64,000 bases of DNA, taken from the NCBI GenBank assembly GCA_013407085.1, contig JACCGJ010001632.1:1-64000 (forward strand), given 5' to 3'. Every line of letters starts with the position of its first letter. The first letter of the stretch is position 1. The position numbers and the translations under genes were made by a program. Positions 12,401 to 21,936 of this stretch are shown in pieces. The notes beneath the pieces are model-generated. The model did no database searches. It saw only the letters and a program-made list of their open reading frames with translations, and had not been told where the DNA came from. This DNA is from Atriophallophorus winterbourni. Taxonomy: Eukaryota > Platyhelminthes > Trematoda > Plagiorchiida > Microphallidae.

Positions 12401-14965
12401 ATTTGCTAAGCCCAAATTTGCATCAGATCATGTCAAAAATTGGTACCACAAATAGTTGAGCTACTAAGTGCGATATCCTAGCACCATGTTCCGTTGAATA
12501 CACCATTGCACCTCTACAGCTTATTGTCAGAGAAACCTGAGATAAGCACGGGCTCTTTGGCTCTTAGGGATTATATCGGGTAAAAGTTGGTGCGTATATT
12601 CACCACAGTTTCTACACTACCGTCTTCAATGTTGTAGCCTGATCGATTGCTTCGCTTAGCGATTTTCATTCAATGGCTCGGCACAACCGCGATACTGAAA
12701 TCTATTTATTCCCACCGTGAATATTGGCGCTTGTCATGTTTGCTACGAAAATGCTCAGCATGCCTCAAATCACACGTGATCATTCGCATGACTTTACACA
12801 TGAAAAGTAGCCTTTGGTGATCGGTTCGCTCTAGTGGATTCAATCTAGCACACACACAAACACCTGTGGAATTCTCGGACTTTCAATAAACAACATGCAA
12901 AGTGGACTGTCAGGCTTGGACTCCATTGCTCAATATAAGATTTGTTTTAAGTTGTAAGGCTCAGGCTGACCGACTGAGAAGTTCAAAAATACATGAGAGT
13001 AAAATTGGGACAGTCAAGGGTAGCATGTCAGGAGCAACTGCCATTGATTAAATAAGGCTCAGGTTCAACATATTTATTAGATTGTTAAAAAAAGCATCAC
13101 ACCATGCACAAAATAATGCATTCCGTCAACGTATTGTGGTGCTCAAATCCCCATCCCTTACACACCACTACGGGTTTCTGACTGTTTATCGTCATCAGGT
13201 GGAGACAGTAAGATTGGGATCAGTGAGCCGTCAACATGTTCAAAATTCGTTCAGCTTGATGCTGCCAGATCCAATCTTTGAAGCGTACACACGGATTTTG
13301 ACAAACTAGGCAGTTAACGTGATAGGATAACCATTCAGTATCAAATTCAATAAGACTTGACTATTTTTGGTGAAGTCTCTTAGCAGTTTTCAATAACATG
13401 TCCGTATTGGTCCCATCGGTTTAAGGGTGTTTGCACCCATCAAGTAAAGACAATGCGACCATGATCCACAATCCTTGAAACATTGGATAAATAATCAAGG
13501 AAACATGGATTTTGAAGTCATTGTTGAATAAGATTGACGTGGCCATGTCGTTGAATATATCTTTTAAATTCTTAGTTATTTCCAAGTCCTTATTATAATG
13601 TTGAAATACTACCTTGATCTACACGCTAAACGTTCCCCCAAGCGCTTTCGATTATTCCGCAATTACCGATAATGAATTTGTTATCTCACTCCACTCGGTT
13701 CGAACGGTGAAGGCCGGATTACGCTGTCAACACCTTGGGAATCGATATAAATTCAGCTTCTTCGGTAGTCTTCACAATAGTCTATCAGGATTTCTAAATG
13801 TTGTGACCGTAATGCACGTTCGCTTTAATTTGATAGCGTAACGCATACTGGCTGTATCACGCCCACAGAATAAAAAACGGTCGTATTCAAGGAGGTAATA
13901 TGAAGGGCTCGAAGCAGGATATCAGCCACTGGATTGGCCGCACTTGTGGTCAATTACTGCAGAAAGAACTAGCTGTTGGTCATTTGCTCCGGGTGTATTG
14001 TATAGCGTCAGCTTCAGGCTGAGTTGAACCGTGCACTACTATTATCGCCCGAAAGGAGTTCACGCGTTAACCCGCCAGTGGCGATCGCCAGGTAGGGTGC
14101 ATTAACCTGAACCATGTGAGAGATTGACATGCTCGTACACGAGCATATCCTTGAAACAAACATTGACACAGGTGGTAAAGAAGAGAGCAAATGGTGTTAA
14201 TTTTCGAATAATTCGGCATTTATCTAAATCGCAGAAAAGAAATACAACCGTTTCACTGACATTTGACAGAACATCTTTGACTTTCGAAGCGCTAGTTTTC
14301 AGACGGAGAAACAGCCTGGAATTTAATACTACCAAACTTTCAAGGTTGTATTAGTCGGATTAGGGTTAAACATGCCCAATCAGCTGGAGGTCAGTTTCCC
14401 ACTAAACAATGAGATGTTTGACTATTTACAAGCTGACAATTATGTACACACAGTTTCAGATGGCAAGCAATGTTTTACATTCAGGGAGAGACAAACAAGT
14501 AAAACAAATGGTACTATGCTTTTCCAATATTTCGCTGCTTTGGCTGAATAAAAATTTCAAGAAAATTCACGGTAGTCGCTCCGGCTACTAGAATGGATTC
14601 AGTTTAATGATGATTAATCGGCTTAGCTTCACTGTAGAATGCGGATACTAAAGCACCGGGTACAACTATATGACGTTATATTGTATTCTTTTCGCAGATC
14701 CAGCAATCAATCAAACGAATCCCGTCAAGGTCGCACATGCAAATCTGTGAAAAACATTGTGAAGATGTACGAAGCTGCCCGTAACAGCATAACCCGCGGA
14801 TCAGAAAAATATGCCGCTTCACCCGAGAACGCTAATCACCCCAAGCGCGAACCATTTTTGCCAGCTTTGGTCAAACCGGAACGAAACAAAACGAATCTAG
14901 CGAAAAGGTTGAAAGAGTTCGAGAAAAAACACCAGCACCGTGACCCGAATCACAATTTTTCCTAA
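6436..14965 (+). CDS. 3' part of an unrecognised three-exon gene (C-terminal ~280 aa)
   Basis: Three exons join in frame. Exon a is 6436-6661 (acceptor TTATTTTCCAG, donor CGG|GTATGT). Exon b is 10753-11102 (acceptor CCTTACCAG, donor AAG|GTAAGT). Exon c is 14698-14965 (acceptor CTTTTCGCAG, stop TAA). The intron phases agree at both joins (0, then 2), which is good evidence for a real gene. The first base of exon a completes a codon begun in an exon I did not find. The product is hydrophilic, rich in Ser, Pro, Lys and Asn, with no membrane segment. Its last exon is basic with two short likely helices (around KNIVKMYEAARNS and LAKRLKEFEKKH). I do not recognise the family; it looks like a disordered scaffold or cytoskeletal tail, which is a guess. 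Intron 2 (11103-14697) holds an antisense hammerhead motif at 13157-13212; intron 1 holds LINE and SINE copies. Confidence 0.6.
6881..6950 (+). repeat. Decayed monomer of the hammerhead-associated repeat
   Basis: The 3' half of the repeat is recognisable: a GTGGTGGTGTATAAGC block followed by CTGGGGATGTGAGCACCACA. The same order follows the hammerhead copies at 13.2 and 57.1 kb. The catalytic core upstream is eroded: GACGATCAAAATGCCCA remains where CUGAUGA-stem II-GAAA would be. Confidence 0.5.
7640..9220 (+). mobile_element. Degenerate LINE (reverse transcriptase to C-terminus)
   Basis: Translated fragments follow the order of a CR1/jockey-type LINE ORF2. They include a DKTTPPYF-like start of the palm domain (7810) and the motif GVSQGSVLGPLLFLVYMND (8390-8450). 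An FTDD version of the YADD catalytic box follows at about 8487-8500, reached only after a frameshift. Then come a DLGIWMS block (about 8695), PVMEYSIQAWAPWLRKN (8845-8900), and the C-terminal RRIRSDLVLAFKI and NWNTLP blocks (9000-9200). Many stops and frameshifts show it is dead. It lies in intron 1 of the 6436-14965 gene, same strand. Confidence 0.85.
8088..8160 (+). repeat. Exact 36-bp tandem duplication inside the LINE
   Basis: The block starting TTTCGAAGAAATCATTGCTG is present twice, head to tail, with a 36-bp period and no mismatch over the unit. The surrounding LINE is heavily mutated, so the duplication is recent or an assembly artefact. Confidence 0.9.
9753..9985 (+). mobile_element. 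SINE-like repeat, copy 1
   Basis: Shares the family's ordered blocks: CACGGATGTGCAATC, a GAGCTG-ATGC-GAAACA stretch, CTAGGCCTGGGTCAACCTG, CTTAGCCCACG, GTGCGGCACTTTGCCTG and CAGGCTTGTG. It ends at a TTCATACA tail. More diverged than the other copies. Confidence 0.8.
9986..10752 (+). other. Rest of intron 1; nothing recognised
   Basis: AT-rich sequence before the acceptor at 10751-10752. The short open frames at 10279-10552 have no motif and no splice signals. Confidence 0.5.
11103..14697 (+). other. Intron 2 of the unrecognised gene
   Basis: Bounded by AAG|GTAAGT and CTTTTCGCAG|A. Apart from the hammerhead motif, I see no assignable element. Frames at 13614-13841 and 14102-14354 are short and unsupported. 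A small palindrome, GCTCGTACACGAGC, lies near 14130. Confidence 0.6.
13157..13212 (-). ncRNA. Hammerhead ribozyme motif (type I), copy A
   Basis: Read on the minus strand from 13212. Stem I outer strand CUUAC pairs with GUAAG (13161-13157), and inner CCAC (13202-13199) pairs with GUGG (13168-13165). The two helices are separated by an internal loop (UGUCU against UGU). Core CUGAUGA lies at 13198-13192. Stem II and loop are 13 nt, with a C.A mismatch at the base then G-C, A-U and U.G pairs. GAAAC lies at 13178-13174, stem III is two base pairs closed by CC, and the cleavage triplet is GUA (13171-13169). All invariant hammerhead positions are kept. Tiny stem III and an internal loop in stem I are features of schistosome-type hammerheads. 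It sits antisense in intron 2 of the 6436-14965 gene. Activity is untested. Confidence 0.75.
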
Positions 14966-17529
14966 ACTTTTTGTCCGCCCAAACTTACTAGATCCCCGTT
15001 TCAGCCAGATTTGGAACACAGCGCGCTGGACTTTTCTTGGTCGCACATTTTCCTCTAATTTGTCGTTGATACGAATTTTCCCTGTGCAAATAACACGAAA
15101 AGCCCCTCTCCCATAAGCATAAGCAGGTCTGGTCCACCTCAGAGTTGTGATTGATAACGGTAGCCTTATTTCAGTTCATCATCAGTTTGTATTCTTCCTA
15201 TTTCATTCCAAACAATTGAGTTCCATTTGATTTAACCTTCTCTATACTAAAACTTTTAGGTAAATTTTGCCAACCAGTATGACCAAGTGTATCAATAGAA
15301 AACAAAACACAAAACACTGCGTGTATTTTGAGATTAGATTTACCAGTCAACATTTGCAGCTTATCCAATGATGTTTATCTAATAACAACAACTACTACTA
15401 CGAAGGCACAAACCAATATAGGATCGAGAACAAAAAGAATGAATCATCAGATCTAGCTCATTACATTGCACAATCATTTTTATTTGAATCTATTCGGTGC
15501 GGAAAAAATATGCAGTTCACGCTGAACGCGTGATCAACGTACGAGAGAAACTTGTATTCGATCCATCCTGTGAATCAGCAGTCGCATACCTGGAGCAAAT
15601 GCATTGTGGTGCACGAGGCGAAATGAACGGCAAAACGTGCAGTGGTCACGAGAAATGTGTGCTTCAAGAAGAAGCACGGAGTGACAACTACGAAATTAAC
15701 GGGGAGGCTATCGATTGAAAATAAGCAACCAATGAGTATGCAGAGAGTAGAGGAAACAGACGAGCCACAACGAAAAAAGAATCTCTTAAGAACCAAAAGC
15801 ACAGGAGGCGGAATGTTTGAACTCGCACATCTCAATCGTTCATTAGAAAAACCAGATTAACAAAGCCTAACGAAACGGATGACAAAGTATCCAAAGTTAA
15901 GAGGCGTGTGTTTTTGCGCAGTCTAATGAGGGCTCGATCCATCAGAACAAGATATTGTTGGCTAACGATAACCGGATTTTGTTGAATCCGAGCACACGGT
16001 TCATAATTATTGGGTCCAATTAATAGTGGTGAAACAGAGGAGCCATCCTGAAGCGCAAGTTCATTGCGGATCGATCGGTCAAAAGGTCACATGGTATTGC
16101 CACGGAGGTGGACTACAATATCACGTGCTATGTTGACCAGAATTGTGTGAAACAGCGAGTTCGGGTAAATAGCACCACGTGATTAGTTAGAGTCCGCATT
16201 CGATAGAGACTTAAAGTTCGGTCGTATATATAATATATTTTAGCAAATTTAAGTCCCAATTTGATCTTCAGATTTAAAATTTACGGAGAAAACATCAAAT
16301 TATTCATGTTTAGACTTTTCGAAGAATTTAAGTAAACCGTGAGTCGGTGTTAAGGATAGCGATCAGAAAACACAGTCAGATTAATTTACTAGTTTCCTAA
16401 TTATTCGTAGAAGCACATGAGATCTTAGTGCCTACATCGAGGTTATGTTCACCGGACATTGGCATGGGTTTAAAGTAATGCGCGACGGATTTAAATCCAA
16501 AAATTAGTACGATGTCAATGTTAGGTGACACTTCTTAACAGGCAACAATGTGTATATATCCGTGTTCCATGAGACGCAGAAACTGACCGTTCTACTATTA
16601 CCGGATGAGTACAACAGCATCAAGCCAATTGTGGGTTGGTTGGAAAGCAGGTTGCTTGACAAAATTACGCGATTTGACGGCACATACTTCTTCGTTATAT
16701 GATGTTGCCTGATGTAACAGGCTTGGCCGTATCAAGTTTACGAAAAGTGGTTTTAACATTCGCCTTTTTTATCGTTCCTCAATCACTCATCATCATCATC
16801 ATCAAAGACAGCAATACACCGGTAGCACGTACCGAATGCTTAACTGCCATACAACCATGAAAAAGTAAATCCTAAAAGATGGGGAAGGGTGGGACTTAAA
16901 TTGCTACGGATTCTATAGAAGAGTAAGCACAAACAAACTGGGAAGAGGTGCCTACACCTCGAATGGAACATGCATTCAAACAAGTTTCGTGAACGAGTAG
17001 AGGAACATCAGCACGGCAGCTTCCTTGCGGCTTTCACTGTCATGCATCATAACAAGCTTTTCTCGCCACTCCGCTTGACAACATACAAGGTTATGCAAAC
17101 ACTCCAAGAAGATGCTTAGTGCAAGACCGCCATTGAACACGGTTTCGGGACATATCCTGAAGCGTAACTAACCATTGCGATATATCATCGCGGGGACACC
17201 ACTGGAATCTGGTAACAATTAAATGATAAAAACTAACAGTATGAGAAGGCGGCGAACAGCCTATTACGTTCAGAATCGATCAACGCCACACTCATCAATA
17301 TGCTCAAGTTGTTGTGAACATGATAGACTATCTCGTTTTCATGACACCCCTAAGTAAACAATCGATCTGATTCTATAGCATAAAATTTAATTGCTCGGAT
17401 TTGATATCTGGTCAACCCCTAGCTCACGGTGCTTAGGAGCGGTTTAAAATACAGTCATAGCATGAGAAGTAATAAATTCATGACGACGGGTATTTACAAA
17501 AAGGAAAATTGAATAATAATACACAAAGA
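14966..17529 (+). other. Intergenic; coding-like but unassigned fragments
   Basis: Between the plus-strand gene and the PAGR1 3' end. Frames at 15497-15718 and 15642-15860 (plus) have coding-like composition but overlap in different frames. A block at about 16543-16699 follows a good acceptor (CTTCTTAACAG) and reads ...LLLPDEYNSIKPIVGWLES... to a TGA. Stops and frame changes between these pieces suggest a decayed gene or retroelement. I do not recognise the family. Confidence 0.3.
16787..16804. repeat. (TCA)n microsatellite
   Basis: Six uninterrupted TCA/CAT trinucleotide units. Confidence 0.9.
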
Positions 17530-20500
17530 TTACGAACTACTGAGGTGCGTTTCAGAAAATGCGACCGACAAATTATTATGGGTTGATTCGTTCATAACGG
17601 TCGGCTCAGAAGTGTTTTTAGAAGGATCAGCATTCATATTCGAATTGTTATCACAGGAAATCGGGGCGATAGCTTCTTGAGAAACAACAGGAACATGGGG
17701 CTGGGCAACGGATTCGGATAGCGAGATACTCGAACAAGGGGGTTGATCAGTGGAAGGAACTTGGGAAGATTGACGTGGAATTTGTGACTCCGATAAAAGT
17801 GAAGATAAATTCTTATCATTCGACATCCCAGTACTAGTTCGGGGACTAGAAAGCGACTCATTAGCAGTATTTGGCGCACCCGTGACATCTTTGCGACTTC
17901 GAAACAAGTCGTTTAAGATTTTGTCCATGTTGGCCACACGAGGCTGGCGAGGAGGATGACGTGCGGTGCGCAGCGGAGTGCTCAGGGCGGCAGCAATGCC
18001 GACCGGGGCAGACGAAAGCGGCAGAGGTTGACTGGAACCTTCATCGAAATCGAATTCTGCCAATTTTGACGAATCGACCGTAGCGGCGGTGGTTTGGTTT
18101 GAGGGTTGCACTTGCTGGTCCTGGTTACTCGATTGGGTCTCTACAAGAAAAAACAGATAATGATAAGCATTGAAAGGGAGAGAATCGAAATTTCAGCTCC
18201 GGAATAATCTTTAAGCAAGTGATATTTATCATATGAAAAGAAAACTTCAATAATACATACATATGTGTGTATTATCTAAGTGGATTAAATCAAGCTCCAA
18301 CTTTCGGTACAAGCATCCTTTTGATCGAAAGAAAGCAAAAAGAGTCAAAAAAGTTATGAAGGGAAATATAATTTGTTTCGACATTTGACCAAATCCTGGT
18401 ATAGTGGATATGAATGGTGGCCAAATTAAAATCACATTTGAAAACAGTTTCTAAGATATCATCATATGAAATAAAACCTGAGCGTGAAGAATTTTATATA
18501 AAATCTGAAATGCAGAAAGGCTTGTGGATAAACCAAAGAAGAGAAGTTGAGATACCAGGGAAAGTAGCGAAAAATCGGATCGACTTCAACGACAGAGGAT
18601 AAAAAGCACAGAACGAAAGCCTATAAATCCTAGTAAATATAGTATTGCGATTATAAACCCACGTTAAATTGTTGGACAACCTTTCGCTTCATACATCGCG
18701 CTGGACTGCACATTAGAAGAGCCACTTTTTAGGTCCACACAGCTGACAAATATTGATAAGCGTATTTGAGATTGAACTTTGACGGTAGGATCATAGTAGA
18801 AAGTAGCAAAGAGAGCGGACTAAAACCAGGCGTTTCTCAAATGATGCAGTGAAATACAAAGAGAATACTACCCTATAGAAGAATAGTCAAAAACGGCTTG
18901 AGCTTCGGCGGCGAAAATTTACAGAGTCAACGTGTCCAATCACATAAACATCGAAGCATATGAGATAAAACGCAGAGGTCTGGGCAAAATATAGTTGCGT
19001 GAGAACCAGATCATACTCCCTACCAGAAGAATGCAGCACTTCTGTGCAAATGTGGATATTATGTGAAAACTGTGCTTATTTACAATTAAAAATTCTGGCT
19101 ACTAAATAAATGAATTTTCTTCACAAGATCGAGGTTGCTGTTTCTACTCCCACAAAATTTGTGAAGCAAAAATTGGAAAAGAGGAGCACAGTTAGGTTGA
19201 ATAATTGCATACATATTGACAAGCGTATTAATACAGTGTTATAGACCGTAGTTGTAGCAGTAGCATCAATTACGAATTATTGGCTAAAGGAAAAGCGAAC
19301 TCACGAAAGTTATGGGCAATATGCTTAGGAATAATTACCGCATTACTGCCAATAATTTAGACCCCAGGTGTGCAATTTCGATAACCGAAAGCGAAATAGG
19401 GATGCAAAATATTAACATACTCCACAACCAATACATGACAAGTTCAAGGAGGTAGTCAACATAATTTCGCCGTTTATCAATTGTGAATTTGGTGTAAAAG
19501 GGCTGTTTGTGCAAAACCATGAATGTTTACAAATGCTATCAGACAGATGACAATTTTAACTCGTTCGCTCCTTACGTTGCCGCAATAAGATGTTGGCTTC
19601 ACCGCTTTAAACGCAAAGGTTATACACAATGGATACATTTGAAATGACGGTTGTCTTACACGGGATACTTCGTACGGCTCTACACGAACCTCGATTGCAG
19701 ATTTTGACCTGTCAAAAGCTTTTGACTGTTTTGCATGGATTCATCTTTCGTTCTGGCACACCTGCTACCGTATTAAGCGAATAACTAGTACGATAGCAAT
19801 AGACTTGAGATCAAAAAGTGTATACATCCCTTGATGGTTCACTGCTCAAAATTCCGAAGCAATGCCCATTGTCGAAATATTAGATCTAAAATAGCTAGCA
19901 TGTTTTCCTCGGATGTAACACACGTGCTGTGGTTATATGAATACAAAGGAGCGAAGTTACCAGAGGTACGGTTTGAAATGTCGGAGGCGATGAAAGAGCT
20001 CGAGCGTATTGAAACATTTCGTCTCTTTCTGAACTGGTCGGGCAAACAAAGGCTACTCAAATGTGCCAGGCTAGAGAAAGATTCATAAACGCTTAATTGC
20101 GATACGTCAAATGGTGGACTGTAGCCCATGTCCTGGGACTACAATGGTGATGGTCGGTGGGTTCGAATCAATTCTGAAGCGGAGGATATGCAGTGCTGAT
20201 GAGCTCAAACAAGAGAGAAACTCGAGTCCAGTGCTTCCATTATGGTCCGTTGAGAGCAACTCTGTTAATATTTCGATAGGCTTGGCACGGATGAGTAGTC
20301 ACAAACATTTCGCCTCTATCTGTCGCGATATAGATGAGGTGTTCGTTATTTGACTTAAGGTCTATAATTTCCACATGATAAATACACATACTATTTCAAC
20401 AAATGATTTTGGTTTTCAACGCCTCAAGTTGCAATTCGATGGCACCGACTTGAACGCTCATTTTTATACTGGCCAATTACATTAAATAAGGTTTTAGTTG

Positions 20501-20907
20501 CAATGGACTTAAATGATCGAAAAAGAAGGTAGCATATAATATTAAACTGTCTATCTAAAATTTTCGGAAGGAAATTGCAACTGCATCGATGAGTCTGTAA
20601 AGTATCGTTAACTGCGGCAAATGCCACAAACATAGTAAGATACATCCACTACAGTTCAGCAGACAACTGAAAAACGATATTCATAGTTAAGTTTAGTTCA
20701 TACTGCTATACAGCTACGGGTAATCTTACACACGTTACCTTCTTTACTGGGATCGTATTTTCCAGGACACACCCATTCCAACTTGATAGGCTCATTTCTT
20801 GCGATCATTTCATAAAAGGGAATCAATTCCGCAAGAGGAATGCCGTTTGGGTATTTTTCCATAAACTGTACATCATCGTCTATCCACTGTTGAAGGGTTG
20901 GATCCAT
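17530..20907 (-). CDS. PAGR1: PAGR1-like protein (PTIP-associated, MLL3/MLL4 complex subunit)
   Basis: Two exons on the minus strand. Exon 1 is 20907-20739 (ATG, donor GAAG|GTAACG); exon 2 is 18140-17530 (acceptor TTTTCTTGTAG, stop TAA). The join completes a Glu codon (phase 1), giving about 259 aa, close to human PAGR1 (254 aa). Residues about 20-50 (NGIPLAELIPFYEMIA ... LEWVCPGK) match the conserved N-terminal block of the family. Exon 2 contains EFDFDE, then a TPLRTARHPPRQPR segment, then MDKILNDLFRSRK. These correspond in order to the family's EFDFDDE, TP-rich and LDKVLSDMKRHKK blocks. The C-terminal ~120 residues are Ser/Thr-rich and probably disordered. In animals PAGR1 binds PTIP in the nuclear KMT2C/D H3K4 methyltransferase complex. 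The acidic N-terminal extension of the vertebrate protein is largely absent. TM2D2 ends 55 nt upstream of its 5' UTR acceptor. A possible ATTAAA signal lies at 17391-17386. Confidence 0.8.
19640..19830 (+). mobile_element. LINE reverse-transcriptase fragment
   Basis: The plus strand reads ADFDLSKAFDCF near 19697-19735, the usual first aspartate box of a LINE reverse transcriptase (xDFSKAFDxV). No other domain is intact. Confidence 0.55.
20031..20330 (+). mobile_element. Dispersed repeat with tRNA-like boxes (SINE candidate), copy 1
   Basis: Collinear with 37734-38015 over nearly 300 bp. A GTAGCCCATGTCCTGG segment resembles an RNA polymerase III A box. GGTTCGAATC, about 45 bp later, is a good B-box match. 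The two copies share flanking blocks, such as CTCAAATGTG and GAGAAACTCGA, so the repeat extends beyond the tRNA-like part. Confidence 0.5.
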
Positions 20908-21016
20908 TTTAGATAAAAATAATCTGGTCAACAATAGATAATCGCGTGATGGGGGAAAATTCTGCAAATGAGTGAACAGAAGATTAAGAACGTAAGATTA
21001 AATAAAAAATATATTT
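20908..21016 (-). promoter_or_regulatory. TM2D2-PAGR1 intercistronic region with trans-splice acceptor
   Basis: After the TM2D2 stop there are only 55 nt (21016-20962), containing an AATATA-type poly(A) signal variant and a pyrimidine-rich run. They end in CATTTGCAG, an acceptor at 20963-20962. PAGR1's 54-nt 5' UTR follows to the ATG at 20907. No room exists for a separate promoter. Both genes are co-oriented, so spliced-leader trans-splicing of a dicistronic transcript is the simplest reading (inference). Confidence 0.65.
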
Positions 21017-21653
21017 TTACAAAAACGGCATCCAGGAACTGCCATCAGCCGGAACAAGATCTCCGTTGATCAGAAGAGCAATGTCCACAATCCACCAAAC
21101 ACCAAGACCACCAAGAGTGCAGAGCTTGCCGACCCCCAGGCCAGGGTAACCGAGACAAAAACGATCTACTCCCAGAAAGCCAAGAAGAAGACTAAATATG
21201 AAAGTAGTCACAAAATAATGTCCTTTGAAATGCACACAAGGGTAATCGGGAAGTAGAAACGTCCGATTGCCGTAGCATTCAATGTTGTCAAGGGCATGGC
21301 AGATTAATGAGGTGAACTGGATCGAATCCACATTACGACCTCCCCATCGTCGGCACATCAAATTGGATTGCTCGATGGTTGCATTCTCGATAGATCCTAT
21401 GGAATTAAAAGGCTTCAATAAATCGTGACTTACCAAAAGGGGGTTCACACCATATGGAGTGATAGGGCAGATAAGAACAGAGAACCAATGGACTGTAGGG
21501 TTGGTACTCATAGCCAGTAGATTCATCAAAAACATCTGTTGCATTGCCATAATATTTTGCATCGGAAACTAATGGGATGTGATAAAACTGACTGGTGGAT
21601 TGTTTGACGAAGCAAAGGACCCAGAAAAAGTACGGGATGAAATAAAACGTACT
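21017..21653 (-). CDS. TM2D2: TM2 domain-containing protein 2 (first exon missing)
   Basis: Two exons are visible. One is 21653-21434 (acceptor TTCTCTTTCACAG, donor TTTTG|GTAAGT). The next is 21396-21017 (acceptor AATTCCATAG, stop TAA), after an intron of just 37 nt. The joined frame gives about 199 aa against 214 in human. It contains [10 protein letters not shown], several conserved cysteines ([25 protein letters not shown]), and the TM2 core. The TM2 core is two hydrophobic helices around the invariant DRF ([17 protein letters not shown], then [15 protein letters not shown]). The C-terminus VPADGSSW matches the family's PSDGSNW. The hydrophobic start [14 protein letters not shown] fits the end of a signal peptide. 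No in-frame ATG occurs before it, so the first exon lies upstream, beyond the SINE and piggyBac insertions. In animals the TM2D proteins are membrane proteins linked to Notch and gamma-secretase biology. Confidence 0.92.
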
Positions 21654-21728
21654 CTGTGAAAGAGAATTAAAACAAACTGAAACCAGTAGAAATAAAATAG
21701 GACCATTCCTGAAAATAAATAGCGCCTC

Positions 21729-21931
21729 ACACCGTGCTAAATTGATTGGCCAACTGTACTGAGCTGCATGCTGAAACACGCTGGAGTCTCACTACCATTT
21801 CTATTTCTATTCCCCCCTCATATCTGTCTAGGCCTGGGCAACCTGACAGTATCTTAGCCCACGTGCAGTCTATGACTGTGCGGCACTTTGCCTGGATCAG
21901 GCTTGTGCTTTCATACCATACCATACCATAC
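21729..21931 (+). mobile_element. SINE-like repeat, copy 2
   Basis: Begins within the body (CACCGTGCTAAATTGATTGG). It keeps CTAGGCCTGGGCAACCTGAC and CAGGCTTGTGCTTTCATACC, and ends in a (CATAC)n tail at 21911-21931. The tail abuts the truncated left end of the piggyBac element. It lies in the presumed first intron of TM2D2, antisense. Confidence 0.9.
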
Positions 21932-21936
21932 GGAAA

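Larger units (their letters stand above)
18141..20738 (-). other. PAGR1 intron (2,598 bp) with repeat fragments
   Basis: GT-AG intron on the minus strand. It holds a LINE reverse-transcriptase scrap (about 19640-19830, plus) and a tRNA-like repeat (20031-20330, plus). Frames at 18414-18602 and 19335-19520 show no motif. Confidence 0.75.

Noticed and set aside
16787..16804. CATCATCAT run resembling a CUGAUGA core
   Set aside because: It is a simple microsatellite; no GAAA box or pairing flanks follow.
17634..17888. Second minus-strand frame within PAGR1 exon 2
   Set aside because: It is an out-of-frame shadow of the PAGR1 reading frame.
19831..20129. Overlapping frames on both strands
   Set aside because: They lie partly in a dispersed repeat shared with 37.7 kb, and have no splice context.
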